DNA of 64,000 nucleotides from Camillea tinctor (lineage: Eukaryota > Ascomycota > Sordariomycetes > Xylariales > Xylariaceae): contig MU394139.1 in NCBI GenBank assembly GCA_022578605.1, positions 1-64,000 of the forward strand, given 5' to 3'. The translations under genes and the position numbers were made by a program. This document shows positions 1-12,087 of this stretch, piece after piece (the stretch's first letter is position 1; each line of letters opens with the position of its first letter). The notes under the pieces were generated by a model. The model was not told the origin of the DNA, did not search any database, and was given only the letters and a program-made list of their open reading frames with translations.

Positions 1-68
1 AAAACACAAATTCTGTTGTTTTTTCTAACCGCCAGGCTTAATTTCTCTTTTCTTTTCTTTTTTTTCCC

Positions 69-109
<41 letters not shown>

Positions 110-1433
110 CAGGGAAGGCCGTTTCTAGCTCGTTACCAATTGTTCTTATGCATTGACTCTAGAGCGTAGCCATCTGTTTAAGCCTTGGTAGTTGGTCTTG
201 TTATGCTATTCGCAGGGCTGCATCTTTTCCTGGTCGCCAGGTGTGGCATACTAAGAATTAGGAGTCCTATGTGCGGTTCCCTATTGATAGAAGCTTCATA
301 AACATGAGGCAGGATTACCTACTTCACATAATTTACGTAGAGCTAAAAATTCTACTGTTTCTACTGTTTACTAGCAAGTCCATTTTATATTAAATACCTT
401 GCATGGTTATCTAGTCACCTAGTGGTCCGATTTAAGAGTTATATATGAAGACATGAAATATTTCATGTCGAACCCTACGTAGTTATGTCGGGAAATGCTA
501 AATAAGCCAGACAAATATAATTAATTGTTGGCAGCTGGTATATGCGGCCACTTATTATTAAATAATAAAACAATAAGGAGGTAATCTATTGTAAAATAAA
601 TACATTAATGTACAGTATAGCAAACATTTATGTATTTAAACCGTAATAGTGCTTTATAGTACGCACTTTTGCTTTTAAATAATTATAACACACAATTTAC
701 TTGCTAAATTCTTTAATTAGCTATAATTACTGTGCAAAGGCTTCCATAGGCCTTCATTAATAGATTAATAAAGGAAGAAGTAGTTACTATGAGAATGAAA
801 CTCAGTAGTAATGTTCTAAGTGTTGGAGCCCGTGTAATACTAAGAATGCCATTAGTAGAGTGAGGACTTACACATCCGGTGCAGAGTATCGATGTTGTTT
901 TACTCACAAATAATTTATTGCTGTGATGAAACTCGAAGATGCGGGCGCAGGGGTCTCTCGGCAAAACGGTCACTAGCAGACAAGGAGCCCGTTTGTATAT
1001 GTAGGAACCCGATCAACATGTATATTTTGTTGTAGTTCCTCAAGCAACGGCAACTCCACCCTACCCCTCCATTCCTTCTCTCCGTATAGAGTATACATCG
1101 CAACAGCCACACTGGCCAGATATGTCCCGTATCCGTATGGCCCTTCGGCAGCATACCGAGTCCTCCTAATTGAGTGCCAGTGCTCCCTAGAGACAAAATA
1201 ATTGTTTTTTTCAATTGGTAAACAATAAATAGCTTAATCACACACTGCCGAGGGTGTCGATTGCATTACATTCTTAGACTGTAATGGTTGTTGGTGGATA
1301 TATCCCATCGCTGATTCTCCATCACGTTAAGAATACAGGTCACATATGAACCTGAGTTTCGGTCTGTGAAGGACAGCTATCATAAGCCACTTACAAGGAA
1401 AAGGTGACTACCACCAACAGACACACACTTGGG
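1..1433. other. AT-rich intergenic stretch, no gene seen
   Basis: No convincing coding region is visible. A T homopolymer occupies about 72-109, next to short C runs. The rest is AT-rich with many stops in all frames. The short open frames near 713-1241 lack any recognisable motif and I treat them as chance. Confidence 0.5.
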
Positions 1434-2675
1434 ATGGCAACTTTTACGGTAATAGTTGCTGTGCTCTTGGTGTTATCCATGATATTTGGCAGCTGCAGGC
1501 TATCTATTGCATTGGCGTGTATCCTGGTCTATTGCTGTTCTACGTCAAATTTTTTCGTCAAGAAGCACCTAATAGATCAAATCAACCAAATCGACGAAAC
1601 CGACGAAACCGACGAAACCGACCAAATAGACTACCTACCTGAACGTCTAACTCCTTCGAGTGAATCCCTACCAATACCCGATTTAGTTAAATTGGGCATC
1701 TCTCGGAAATCATGGAATAATTTAGAAAGTGAGTGCCTATTCTGACTATCTTTCTAGATATGATACTATATACCTAGGTAGTCTGCCCTATACCTATGAT
1801 CTCTAAAGCTAATCACATACCCCTCAATAGAGAAGCGTCGAACAACCACACCACGTTTTCTCTTTCGCGGCTTCAACCAACTTTCAGGGGGAGCCTTGGA
1901 TCCACGCCTAAACAGCACAACAGGCATCGTACCCCATGGATTTCTACACTATCCCGTGAAGCCCTGGCCACCATATTTGCCACCAGGGAGCATGTTCGAC
2001 ATGGATAGCCTAGGTGCCATGATTGATGGCCATCTCATGGGATTCCCAATTCCATCGCCCTTCAGCTCCTGGGCGGTGAACGTGACATTAGCACTTCAGT
2101 ATGCTAATCGCACTAACCCCATATTCGATTCGCATCTCGCTGTCGTCGACACGGCCTTGCTCCCACCGTATGCCCTTGTCTACCATACACCTGATCTCGC
2201 GCACGCAGGCATCTCGAATATCGCGTTCACAGAAGAGTACTTTATCTACGGTCCAATCTGTGGACCTGCATTTTCTTGTGTGTCAGTCTCAGAAATGGAA
2301 TCAGTGGGTTTGTGGTGCCAAATAAACCAACAGGGACTTAATCGAGCTGCTCAGCGCGTCGAGTTTGCGAGACGTATTGCACTACTTTTCAAATGGAAGC
2401 CTACAGACCGCCCCGATGCTGTGATCGCGATCACCGCAATAGTGGCGTCCATGAGTACGAACAGGAGCAACACCATAGAACGCCAATTGCGGACCGAGAT
2501 TCTGAAGCAACTAGACCAGGAGGTTTACCGCATGAAGCTACCCGAGAGACAGGCGATAGGGCTAGTAAACCCTAAGACATACGTTGGACGTGCTCCAGAA
2601 ATTAAGTGGATGGTATCTTTGTTGATGCACTTGGAGAAGGATATTAGAAAGAAAAGACGATTTTCGAGCTTTTAA
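1434..2675 (+). CDS. Orphan protein with N-terminal membrane anchor (2 exons)
   Basis: I do not recognise this gene. I model exon 1 as 1434-1728 and exon 2 as 1888-2675, with donor GTGAGT at 1729, acceptor TTTCAG ending at 1887 and matching phase, giving 360 aa. Residues 1 to about 40 are strongly hydrophobic with several Cys, which suggests a signal anchor or two membrane passes. A short acidic tandem of D-E-T repeats follows at about residues 53-63. The large second exon has a Pro-rich start, possible N-glycosylation sites (NVT, NRT, NRS) and a basic C-terminus (KKRRF). Start choice: the upstream in-frame GTG is ignored and the first ATG used. The 159-bp intron is long for this window. No neighbour suggests a function. 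Confidence 0.5.
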
Positions 2676-3771
2676 GAAGTCGTTGCGTAACTAGCCCTTC
2701 AGCGTTTATAAACGCCTCCAAGAGGAGTTGGTGCCGGTAGAGAAGAGGGATTAGAAGGGTGAAATTAGAACTATATCGATTCACTTAGCTATTAAAATTA
2801 CAACGAAGATATTACCGTAAGTGTGGTGCTCGGCTACACGAATAACTCCCCTTTTATGCTCGATTATAAATCTTGAACTGAAAAAAGGACTTCATTTCCT
2901 GTATAGTGCTATATAGTGCTATAATACAAAAATTGGAACGTAGACTATATCTTTGCTGATTTTACCTCCACTCCGGTTCTTATCCTACGTAAATTCATAT
3001 AGCTATATCCATTGATTAGAATAGGGGCTGGATCTTGGCACTAAAGTGGGGCCAATGGCAGAAATAGGGGGGGAAATGCTTTAACTCATCCCAAATCTCT
3101 GATACTCTGATTTAGTCACTCAAGGTTAGCCCCCGATCTACTAAAATGTAATAGGGATATGTTCAGTGTCTTTAAAGAAGTTACTGTTCTTTGAATAGAC
3201 TTAGATGGGAGCAGTGAGTTTCCACGAATTGAAGAAACGCATGGCCAAAGGGCGAATCATCACATGTGCAGACAAAATATGGAGAATGGGAATACCTAAT
3301 TCCTATCAAACTACCTACTGGGTAAACAGAATCGCTAATATTTGTATCTCCTACGATATACGATGATAGACCATGGAATGCCTATAACTAAGCCCCCGTA
3401 TTACCATGACTAGAGAGGCAGGATGAAAGAAATAGAACTAGAAAATCAGAAATACGCCGTAAAATCCCATCTCTCATCCCGTAATATCGCACAAATATCA
3501 TCCTAATAACATACAACCCTCCACATTTTACGTCATACATACGACTCAGCAGGATTTAGGTTTATTAGATTTCCTTTCCGCTCAGCATCCATTTCTTCCC
3601 TTCTTCATCTATATACGCACACCACACGATAGCTCAATAAGACACGGAATGCATCTCATTGTTCGCATAAGCCCTGTATGCGTATGTCTAGAAGGGTAAA
3701 CGTCCATAAATATCATCCTAACAACATTCATCCCAACACAAGCGTTCGTAGATCATAGTCGTAATCATCAT
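2676..3771. other. Intergenic stretch, no gene seen
   Basis: No supported coding region. The segment 3587-3634 resembles 26300-26356, sharing a stretch that reads roughly CTATATACRCACCACACGATAGCTCA, so part of it is a dispersed repeat relic. Confidence 0.45.
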
Positions 3772-5101
3772 CTATCGTCTGATAAGGCGGGACTCATCCC
3801 AAATTCTGCACCTGCAAGTCTTCCAGTGCTTAGCACATAGGTAGCAGAACTCCTCGCCACATGGGCACCTAGTTATTGATCAATCCTGTCAGTTACTTCA
3901 TGCTCTAAAGTTTTCCACGTTGAAAAAAAAAAACAAAAGAAACCAATTCTCCTTACTTCATGTGATAACACCCCGAGTCAAGCTCGATGATCTGGTGGCA
4001 CTTGGGGCACCGCTGCCAATGCTCCTTCCGCGCGAGACCGAGAATCTTGCGTGTTTCCGGATCCTTCGGGCAGTATCCGATGTGCTCTGGGCCCTTGCAG
4101 GTGACGCAGGTTCTGGACTTGCAATGTGCGCAGTAGGCGGCGTTGTTCCGGATCTTGTCAGACAAGATGAAAGCGGAGCACCGGGGCTTGTGGCAGTAGA
4201 TCCGGTCGTTGGCGGGGACGGAGTACTCGAACATCTTCATCTCGTACGTGCTCAGGACGTCATCTCTCACGAACTGAAGGTTCTCGGGGCTGCAGGGAAT
4301 GGGCTGGCCGCAGCAGCGGGGCGGGTACATCGTCTCGTCCTTGTTCGCCATGGAGAAGAGCTCCGTGAAGCATTCGCCGCAGTACATGTGGTCGCACGGG
4401 GTATAGGCCACTTTGGACAAGTCTAGGGTGGCGTCGCAACAAACGCACTTTACATCCTGGCCGGCTGGCTTGGGCCTCTCTGCTGGGCGCGGGTCCGTTC
4501 TCGGGCGTGACTCTCTCTTAGGACGTGGTTCTGCCTTAGCAGGGCTTGAGGGTTTCTTGTTTTCGCCACGGATACCATTGATATTCAATCCTGATAGCCT
4601 GGAGTACAATTCCAGGTCGACGTATGTTGGCAGAATTTTGGGTTGTTGTGTTCGTGTTTTCACATGATGACTGCGGCGGCCAGAAAGTGATAATGATAGT
4701 TTATGATCATTTCGTGCTACTCTCTCTTCGCGTTGGGCGCGTTCGATAGCATTTGCGTCTTCTTGGAATGCGTCTTGAAGGCTCATGGCCATTACATGAT
4801 CTAACTCTTGAGAATCTACATCTGGCAACTCTTCGTTATGCTGGGCGCGTTGAATAGGATATGCGTCTGACTCGATTGTGCCCTGAAGGCTCATAGCCAT
4901 TACATGATCGAACTCCAGAGAACCCGCATTTCGCAGCTCTTCATTGTGTAGCTGGATAGCGAGCTCTTTGTCAGTGAGAGTACGTGTGGCCATTTTGGCC
5001 TGGGAAGTTGCGGTAGATAGATTTATTGATGTGTTCTTTCGGTCAGCCCTTCGGCTGTTCAGGAAAAGACGACGTGATGCTGTATCATTTGTATTAACCA
5101 T
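3772..5101 (-). CDS. RBR-type (RING-IBR-RING) E3 ubiquitin ligase with UIM-like repeats
   Basis: Exon 1 is 5101-3957 and exon 2 is 3868-3772, with donor GTAAGG, acceptor ACTAG and consistent phase; the product is 413 aa. RING1 lies at about residues 219-270 (CVCC, CDHMYCGEC), the IBR at 302-344 and RING2 at about 365-401 (CPKC, GCYHMKC, then CPCGEEFCYLC). Cys378 in the GCYHM motif matches the catalytic Cys that forms a thioester with ubiquitin in RBR ligases (family knowledge). Without the second exon RING2 would be cut just after the catalytic Cys, which supports the splice model. The N-terminal third holds two near-identical acidic repeats ending in DHVMAMSLQ (about 63-73 and 99-109) that resemble ubiquitin-interacting motifs. 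A basic, Pro-rich linker spans about 185-215. The substrate is unknown. Confidence 0.85.
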
Positions 5102-5899
5102 GGTTATAGAGGTTTCTAGTAGGATAAAGATGGTTACTAACTGTAGAAGGCCTTCTCACGAATTGAAAGTTGTTTGCGTAGTAACTACAGACAGGATAGG
5201 TTGAGTTGAGGTTGGTGGTGATGAAAGGGTATCATGTAAGATGGAAAACATGAGACTGAATGTAGTAGGGAATAGGATGAGATTTATACTTTTTGGAAAT
5301 GGATGGGGACAACTTACCCACGGGTACTACTAGACTATCGAATGGACATAGAAGGTATTGAATGTATATCATTATGTCTTTAGAGGTTAGGTCCTGTAGC
5401 AACGAATCTTTACCTGAGTCATATTATGAGGTTAACTGTTGAATTGTGATAAGATGAGGATATATTCCATTCATCCCTCAACAGCATAAATTAGAAACTC
5501 ATGGCACATTCAACGCTTAATTAGGTTGCTACAGTTGTTGGTTTCATTGAATAATCCCGAATCTATGTTTGTTACGAGAATAGTTCGCTATTAACTAATT
5601 ATTATACCAACGCTGTGTTTGGTAGATAATCTCAAGAATACTGGTCACCTATTTCCACTTCCAGTACAATCCAGTTCAACTCTTCGTAGTGCCTGGATAC
5701 AAACCAACAATTTCCACAACGAATCGCTAACCTAATTTGATAAATCTAAAGTCCTAAGGCTTTCCGGCATATCCATATCCGCTTTTTAAGAGGCTTCGTC
5801 GTCTACGTGCAGCCCTTCCCTCCGTATCAATATGTCATTGGACATGACATAACAGCATGTATATATAGCCATCACGCGATGCTCTTCATCGGACTACTA
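5102..5899. other. Intergenic stretch between two minus-strand genes
   Basis: No coding region supported. It should contain the promoter of the RBR ligase gene and the 3' region of the orphan gene ending at 5900, but I see no clear element beyond AT-rich patches. Confidence 0.4.
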
Positions 5900-6468
5900 C
5901 TATAATCTGCAATAGACCCTCCACTCTATTTCGACATCGTTCGGTTGGGCTATTCCTTGTCCGATTATTGATCTGAAGACGAGTTGGTCGTCGGCCTTTT
6001 TCATTGCGATGGTCAAAATAGCAACAATATCGGTACTCCTAATTCTGTTGATTTGTATTACATGAGCATATTCCTCGCAGAATTTTCTGGGGAACTAGAT
6101 ACGTGAACTTACAGAAATTCATCTACTTTGTCATCCACCCGAGCTACTGCAAGGCAACATGTGATAGCCCACCTTTTCCAGACCAGAACACACCATCCCT
6201 CGTTCCTGTCCATCGGCGGCACTATAAAGAAACCAGGATAGTTTTTGAAATACCAGATTAGATTCGAGCAGTCTCTTTGCCCGATGCTCGCCGGTATGTG
6301 TGGGCCCTCTACAAAATAGACTTTTGAAGTTCGGCAGTATGACACATGTTCAGTGGTATAACTCCAGGATCCGAAGTACATTCCCGGCCAGACGAGATCC
6401 ACTTGAACTTGCACAAATGGGGTAAGAAACCATGAATCCGGAGCCATGGGAACAGGTGGATCATCCAT
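5900..6468 (-). CDS. Hypothetical protein, 166 aa (2 exons)
   Basis: I do not recognise this gene. Exon 1 is 6468-6113, ending at a strong donor (GTAAGT). Exon 2 is 6044-5900, after an AACAG acceptor; the phase matches and the reading frame stays open to a TAG. The protein is rich in aromatic residues (many W, Y, F) in its first 90 residues and contains several scattered Cys. The second exon encodes a mixed hydrophobic and charged helix-like tail. No signal peptide or membrane segment is evident. It could be a small cytosolic fold or a lineage-specific orphan. Confidence 0.5.
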
Positions 6469-7137
6469 GATATCGAAAGTGAATGGATATAGTATAGGTT
6501 TCAGAAGCTGTAGGATAAGAGGAATGTGAATGTGGTTCGTAATGTGATGTTAAGTAGCTGGTGTTCGACTTTAGGGGTAATTGTATGAAATATATCCACA
6601 TGATAGAGAGGTTTAATGGAAGATGGGACTGGCATAGATACTTTGAGTGATGGTTGACTCATGTGCCAACTCGTCGGGCATTCGTGACCACCCGCAGCGG
6701 TAATTGTAAACTCTCGGTAGCTGCCGCTTGATCCTTTCGCTCTACAAAATGTGCCTACCTCATATCTTCTCAGTTATTTGCTAAGAAGCGGTCTGGGGTC
6801 GAAAGCGCGACGTGAATTGAGTTAAACACCAGAGATAATGATCAAGTAATTCAGTCGGCCCTCCTTCCCCTATTTGTAGGTTCCGCAGATGTAAGGTAAA
6901 GAAGCAACGATGAAACATAATGTAATATAGATAGCGTGTATGTAGAGTAAGGACAAGTTGATAATGAAGGTTATGTACAGAACATTCTAGGAAGAAGCTT
7001 TTACTAAAACGTGCCATGTAGTAAGTTATTCACATTTATTATATACGGTCGATCAGATCCACTATTGTCAGACTAGTCTGTAGTTCGAACATTCATATCA
7101 CACAAGCGCGTGCAATCGCGCATTCATAGCGTTGCTC
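6469..7137. other. Intergenic stretch, no gene seen
   Basis: A 78-codon minus-strand frame at 6781-7017 has no motif or splice support and is not called. Nothing else stands out. Confidence 0.4.
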
Positions 7138-8784
7138 TTATTTCATCCCGCCGTTACGGATGAACCTATCAACCCAGTTCTCTGTTGGCCTCTTCTCTTG
7201 AGAGACACCCCAGGTCCTCCACGTAGTCTCCGTCTCGCTCGTCATCTCTGTCTTGGCCGCTATTGATAGGGCGCGAGGGAGAGGCATCCGTGCATCTGGC
7301 GGTAGAGCAAGAGTCGTGTGTTGCGAGTAACTACCTGAACCAAACTGTTCCTTTTCATCCGTGTATATGTCATACTGCGGCTGTTGCGGTTCCTGGTATT
7401 GTGGTTGTTGAAATTGCTGCTGCTGCTGCTGCTGCTGCTGAGGATTTCCATATGTGTTATCGCCATCCTCAGCAGCGTAGGCTGCAACCATGAGCTCATC
7501 CATAATATTCGACTGTGTCCTTGCGTTAGGTGGCCGGTTGGCTGTATTCACTTGTCGCACATTATCTTGGGCTTCAGGTTTTGGTCGTGGAGTGAGCCCT
7601 TTTGGGAAGAAACTCCTCCTGCTTGACGACTGGTTTCGTGTCCGGCGGAATCTCCAAAACATAAAGAAGAGAATGGCAATGAATGCCGCCGCACCTAGTA
7701 TGTATTAGTTATATTACATTCAGTAGTAAGTTTAGAGCAAGTTTCCATAAGTACATACCACTGGTACCAAGCCCTATCTGACTGGGTTTGCTCAAATCTC
7801 CACTTCCACTTGACTGCGCGACCTGGGCTTGTCCATCCTGCGGTGAATCCGTGGGTACAGATGCAAGTGAATCAGTGGCTGAGAATGATGATTGTGCTAG
7901 AGCAAGGGTAGATGTTGATGAGACAGATGACGGCGGGGATGTAATTATACTTGTAGCGAATGTGGTCGTAGTAGAACGTTCTGATAATGTAGTATCTGAT
8001 GAAGTCGTCGTCGCGGGTTCTGCTATGACCGGTGCCGCGAGTGGCTCACTTGCTACACTGGATGCACTCGGTATGTTTGTTACAGAAGACTGGGTGGTTT
8101 CTGGTACTAGTAGTGGTTGAGTTATACTGGATGGTGAAGGTATTGCTGGTGCCGCTGCAACTGGCAAAGTTGGAATTGATGTTTGAATTGCCGTTGTGGT
8201 CGTAGAATCTGCGATCGATTGAATCGATGTAGTGCTTGCGACCAACGAGGTGCTTGCGGCTGATTTAGTGCTTGCGATCGACGTGGTGCTTGCGATAGAT
8301 GTCTGAGCTGGAGGTGGAGGAGGTGGGATCGTGCTTGCCGTCGGAGACGGTGAATCTGGGCTACCTGGACTTCCTGGGCTATCTGGACTGCTGACGCCAT
8401 CTATACTATTCGGACTATCTGGACTCTTGGGGGCATCGCTAGGAACATTGGGGTCTTCGCGCACAATGATTCTCAGATTATCAGTACGCCTTCTTCTTTC
8501 TTGTAGTGTGATCCTATAACCATTATGAGTATGTATTCATGTTCATCATCGTTAGAGTCTGAATACTACCTACCGCATCGTGAGTGTAGTAGTAACTAAC
8601 CCTTCTGGTTCCGTATTATGTGTGGGAAATGGCCATGCGAAAGGGACAGAATGATATGGGGGAAAAGGAATATCTACTATAGAAGAAGAGGTCCAGCCGT
8701 TAGGAACAAGAGAAGAACGTAAGGCACAGCCCGTAAACACGAAAGCAACGAAATCGCGGCAAGTCGACCCCAGATCCTCGACAT
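7138..8784 (-). CDS. Ser/Thr-rich single-pass cell-surface protein (Mid2/WSC-like architecture), 5' end uncertain
   Basis: Exons read from the minus strand: a 5' exon ending at 8574 (donor GTAGGT), then 8513-7759, then 7694-7138, all phase-consistent. The order is a putative secreted N-terminal part with a GWTSSS...PFPPY segment, a long Ser/Thr/Pro-rich stalk with many S-P-D and A-S-T-T-S-I repeats, one membrane helix (AAAFIAILFFMFW) created by the last splice, and a basic cytoplasmic tail with a polyglutamine tract. This is the layout of fungal wall-stress or Mid2-like proteins (family knowledge), though I see no WSC Cys domain. The start is unresolved: an ATG at 8784 begins a convincing signal-peptide-like frame, but that frame is off by one from the downstream exon, so a missed intron or a base error is likely. 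Confidence 0.6.
7414..7441. repeat. CTG/CAG trinucleotide repeat encoding polyGln
   Basis: About nine tandem triplets within the last exon of the Ser/Thr-rich membrane protein gene. On the coding strand they read CAG and give a Gln run in the cytoplasmic tail. Confidence 0.9.
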
Positions 8785-9406
8785 GATCGTCGTGGGGATT
8801 CTGGGGGAAATATATTTAGCGGCCACGATGGAGCTCTAATGGCACATTGTCTGTCAGGCCTCTCTTGCCAAGAGAGGCCGAAACCGCACGGCTTAGTGAA
8901 CGGGCTCTGGGCATTGTTAAACCTCAAACCACAACCGTTTCGGAGCCCCGATCATCGAGCATCTTGGCGCCAAGTATTCTGAAATTAACCACAGATATCT
9001 ATCTCATTGGCTTTTCTCTAAGCACGGGTCATATACTAGACCCGTTTCATCTCTATAAACGATTAGATACGGGCGTAAAGGGCTGCTGATGATCACAGCC
9101 AAGATATTTCTGTCAGGCCAGTCGATCTGAGAGCTTAGACAGCACCATAAATAGCAACTAGAGACTGTTTCAAAGTAGATCACTACCAGCTATTAACTAA
9201 CATGATAGACAATCACGCGTTTTTGGACACTTGGGTAAAGAGGATCCAAGATACGCAGAATAGGAAGAGTATCGCATTTATCATAAACTCTGGTCGACGT
9301 AGAATATATAAAGCCACGACACCATGAATATTTCAATCCAGGCCGTACCCATATGAAAGAAGACGACCAGGCCCCTAAACGTACCTGACAGATGATATCA
9401 ACCTAG
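8785..9406. other. Intergenic stretch, no gene seen
   Basis: A small open frame at 8847-9089 on the plus strand overlaps the 5' region of the Ser/Thr-rich gene and has no recognisable feature. Confidence 0.4.
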
Positions 9407-9742
9407 TCAAATGAAATGAAACTTATGGCTATGTTCTACGACCATAAACGCGCCCCTCAACGCCTCCTCATATTCCGCGTGGAGCCGGGTAAGCCGGCAA
9501 AATTTCTTCTTAATGTCTAGTATCTCCGTTCGAACCTGTATCAAAGTCTCTAGGATGGTATTGCACCCGTCGGTCTTTTTTTCCGCATGGGGATTCTGTG
9601 CAACATACCTCTGTGTGCGAAGCTGCTGCGCGACCCTGCTCTGTCTTTCCAGGATCTCTACTATTTCGGCTCGCATCTCGATAACACTCTTCCGGGCTTC
9701 GACTAGGCTAAGTATTACGATATCGTTGTGCGTGAACTGCAT
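9407..9742 (-). CDS. Small coiled-coil protein, 111 aa
   Basis: Single-exon frame starting at an ATG. The composition is helical and charged, with heptad-like spacing over about residues 10-50 and 60-90, and a few Cys and His near the end. The C-terminal segment EALRGAFMVV resembles the KVLRGAFEVV segment near the C-terminus of the 1225-aa GTPase encoded at 13683-17360, sharing LRGAF-x-VV. This suggests it is a free-standing relative or a duplicated fragment of that protein's coiled-coil tail. Function unknown; expression is not assured. Confidence 0.4.
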   Translation of the reverse strand: MQFTHNDIVILSLVEARKSVIEMRAEIVEILERQSRVAQQLRTQRYVAQNPHAEKKTDGCNTILETLIQVRTEILDIKKKFCRLTRLHAEYEEALRGAFMVVEHSHKFHFI

Positions 9743-11262
9743 ATTTGTTGGTTTCGAAGACTGCTCCGTGGACGGTATATTTTCAACAGCGTTACTCCTT
9801 TAAGTGCTTTTTTTAAGTACATGAAAGGTATAGGGTAAGAATAGCTAGTAAAAGACAATAGCTGATTAGAAAGGACATGAATAATGCAAATTTCACACAA
9901 TAATGATTACTTTCTCAAGAATCTTCAGCTAGATTGGGTTGGTTGTGAGGTTGTGACTTATATTATCATGTAGATGCATGTTTCGTTATCAGCGGATCTA
10001 TAAATAACCTCCATGATTTGAAATTTGAGTACTATAGGCATAGCCACTGTGTATCACATGAATTATCCTAGGTTTATAGCAATTTGTATGATTTATACTT
10101 GTTCCCCAACTCCCCTTGATAAAACATCGGTGATATCACTGATACGTCAACTCAGGAGGAGCTATCTCTGCTTATTGGTGACATATTTCAAACATAATAG
10201 TCCAGGTTACTAGATTTCGATCATTTTGCAATACAAGGTCGTTGAAACAGGAGTAATGATAATGGCCTAATATCATGATAGCATAATATGTTTGCGACGA
10301 GAGCCCAGGCAATTCATTTTCATACCGGTCGTTGTAGATAGTTATTCCTCAAAAGCCTCCTGTTATGGCCTTGAAAACGCATTCCCTTTTTTGTCCGGAC
10401 GAGGTCGAAGGCTTCTTTAGCTTGGTCAAACTTGAAGCGGTTTGTGGTCAATTTTTAACATCAATCTTATCTGAAGCAACAAGGTCCACTGCTCGTGGAT
10501 AACATCCAGACTGGTATCGGATGGCGTCACCCATAATAAAGTCCCCGGCGCAGTCAATTATAATTGAGAGAGGGACGTCCTAGAAGTAAGTTAGGCTCGT
10601 AACAAGCCCCATTCATGTTTCCTATCCTACCTCGACACATATATCAATCTAAATATACATCCCCGCCTTTTCTACTAGGTGAATCAGTTACTTCAAATAA
10701 TAACATCGCATCCTTTACCGAGATCGAACTTCTATTTAATCATGTTTGCTACATGTTCTTGCCAGGACATAATATCTCTCCCAGGTTCAAACCTTGGTAG
10801 AGAGATAAAATCTCATCTACGGTAAACCTGAACGCAAATTATGTCTGTGACTTGCTTGGACATTCCCGGTTCTCATCATATGCACGGCGCGGGTGGCTGG
10901 GACCATCGTGCCGGCCTTCAGTTCCACATCTTCAGGTAGCTATAGACAATAATTCGACGGAAACGCAAAGTGTTAGGCTACAATGTTATCTCATAGTCGT
11001 AGTGTAGCAAAAACTATACCCATGCACAGGCTGTATCGGCCAGATCGACAATAATCACAGCTAGTTACCCAGTTCCGCTTGTCTATAATGACCCTTTTCT
11101 ATCGAGATGAGATAATAGTAAAAGGAAAGGATGGGAGAGTCTCAGGAGGGTATAAGCCCGCTCTATAATATACATGTAATAGTCTTGTAGTACGATATAG
11201 TGGGGCAAAAACTCCATATTCTGATACTTATTCGCCTTAAAGGAAGCGGGAAGTGGTAGTAG

Positions 11263-11460
11263 ATATGGAGCTGTCACCAATATACAACTAATATAAAGAA
11301 CTATAGTGGTCAGTACGCACACTCTCAGAAACTATGGGGCAAAGCTCCATAGTAAGGTATAATATAAGGAGCTTCTTTTTCCTACTTCTGAGAGCGTTAC
11401 TAGGCACACCATCTTATCTATTTTTCCCCTACTTTATCTTATTACTTATTATCGTGATAG
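11263..11460. repeat. Dispersed MITE-like repeat, copy 1
   Basis: About 200 bp closely similar to 24581-24771. Both copies begin around TATGGAGCTG-CACCAATATA and end in TTATTRTGATA. Inside is a small palindrome (11331-11353, ACTATGG...CCATAGT). A larger imperfect inverted repeat flanks it: CTCTCAGAA on the left and TTCTGAGAG on the right. Hairpin potential and two copies suggest a miniature non-autonomous element. Confidence 0.6.
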
Positions 11461-11854
11461 TAGACCTTTCCAAAAACCTCCGATTTTCGTAAAGTATATT
11501 CCGATCATGAACCCCAAGGAAGAGGTGGATCCCGGCGGAGTACCTAGTGGGTTCTGCGCCTAGGTGCGACCGGACTCCAGAGCTCCGGCCATGCCGACGA
11601 TCGCCGACCCCCTTTAATACCACTTCATTCCCATTAACGTATCTTGAGCTTCATAAATGAGGCTTATTTTATATGTTTCTAGGGAAACTAGCTCTGAGTA
11701 ATGAGGTTAAATATCAACAGACATCTCTCAATTTACAAAATTATCGTTTCATGGATTGAGGACTGAGCTAGACGCAAGTGAGGATTGATATGTTTCCCTA
11801 CCTATTTTATTTACCCAGTCATTATCCTCCCTCACCCTCCTTAATACCGCCGTC

Positions 11855-12003
11855 GGGGGGGGGGGGGGGGGGGGGGGGACAAAAAAAAAAAAAGTGTGGA
11901 AATAAATAATTTTTTTGTAAAAAAACCGGGGGGACAAAAAAATTTGGGGGGGAGAAGTTAAAAAAAAAAAATTTNNNNNNNNNNCCCCTCTGACCCCCCC
12001 CCC

Positions 12004-12057
<54 letters not shown>

Positions 12058-12087
12058 CCCCCCCCCCCGGGGGCGGGGGGGGGGGGG
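11855..12087. other. Assembly gap in G/C homopolymers
   Basis: Long G and C runs flank ten Ns at 11975-11984, with A-rich patches between them. The sequence looks like a low-quality join rather than real biology, so any reading frame across it should be disregarded. Confidence 0.85.

Noticed and set aside
3920..4426. 168-codon plus-strand frame
   Set aside because: Antisense to the RBR ligase exon, whose Zn-ligand pattern and splice sites are clear.
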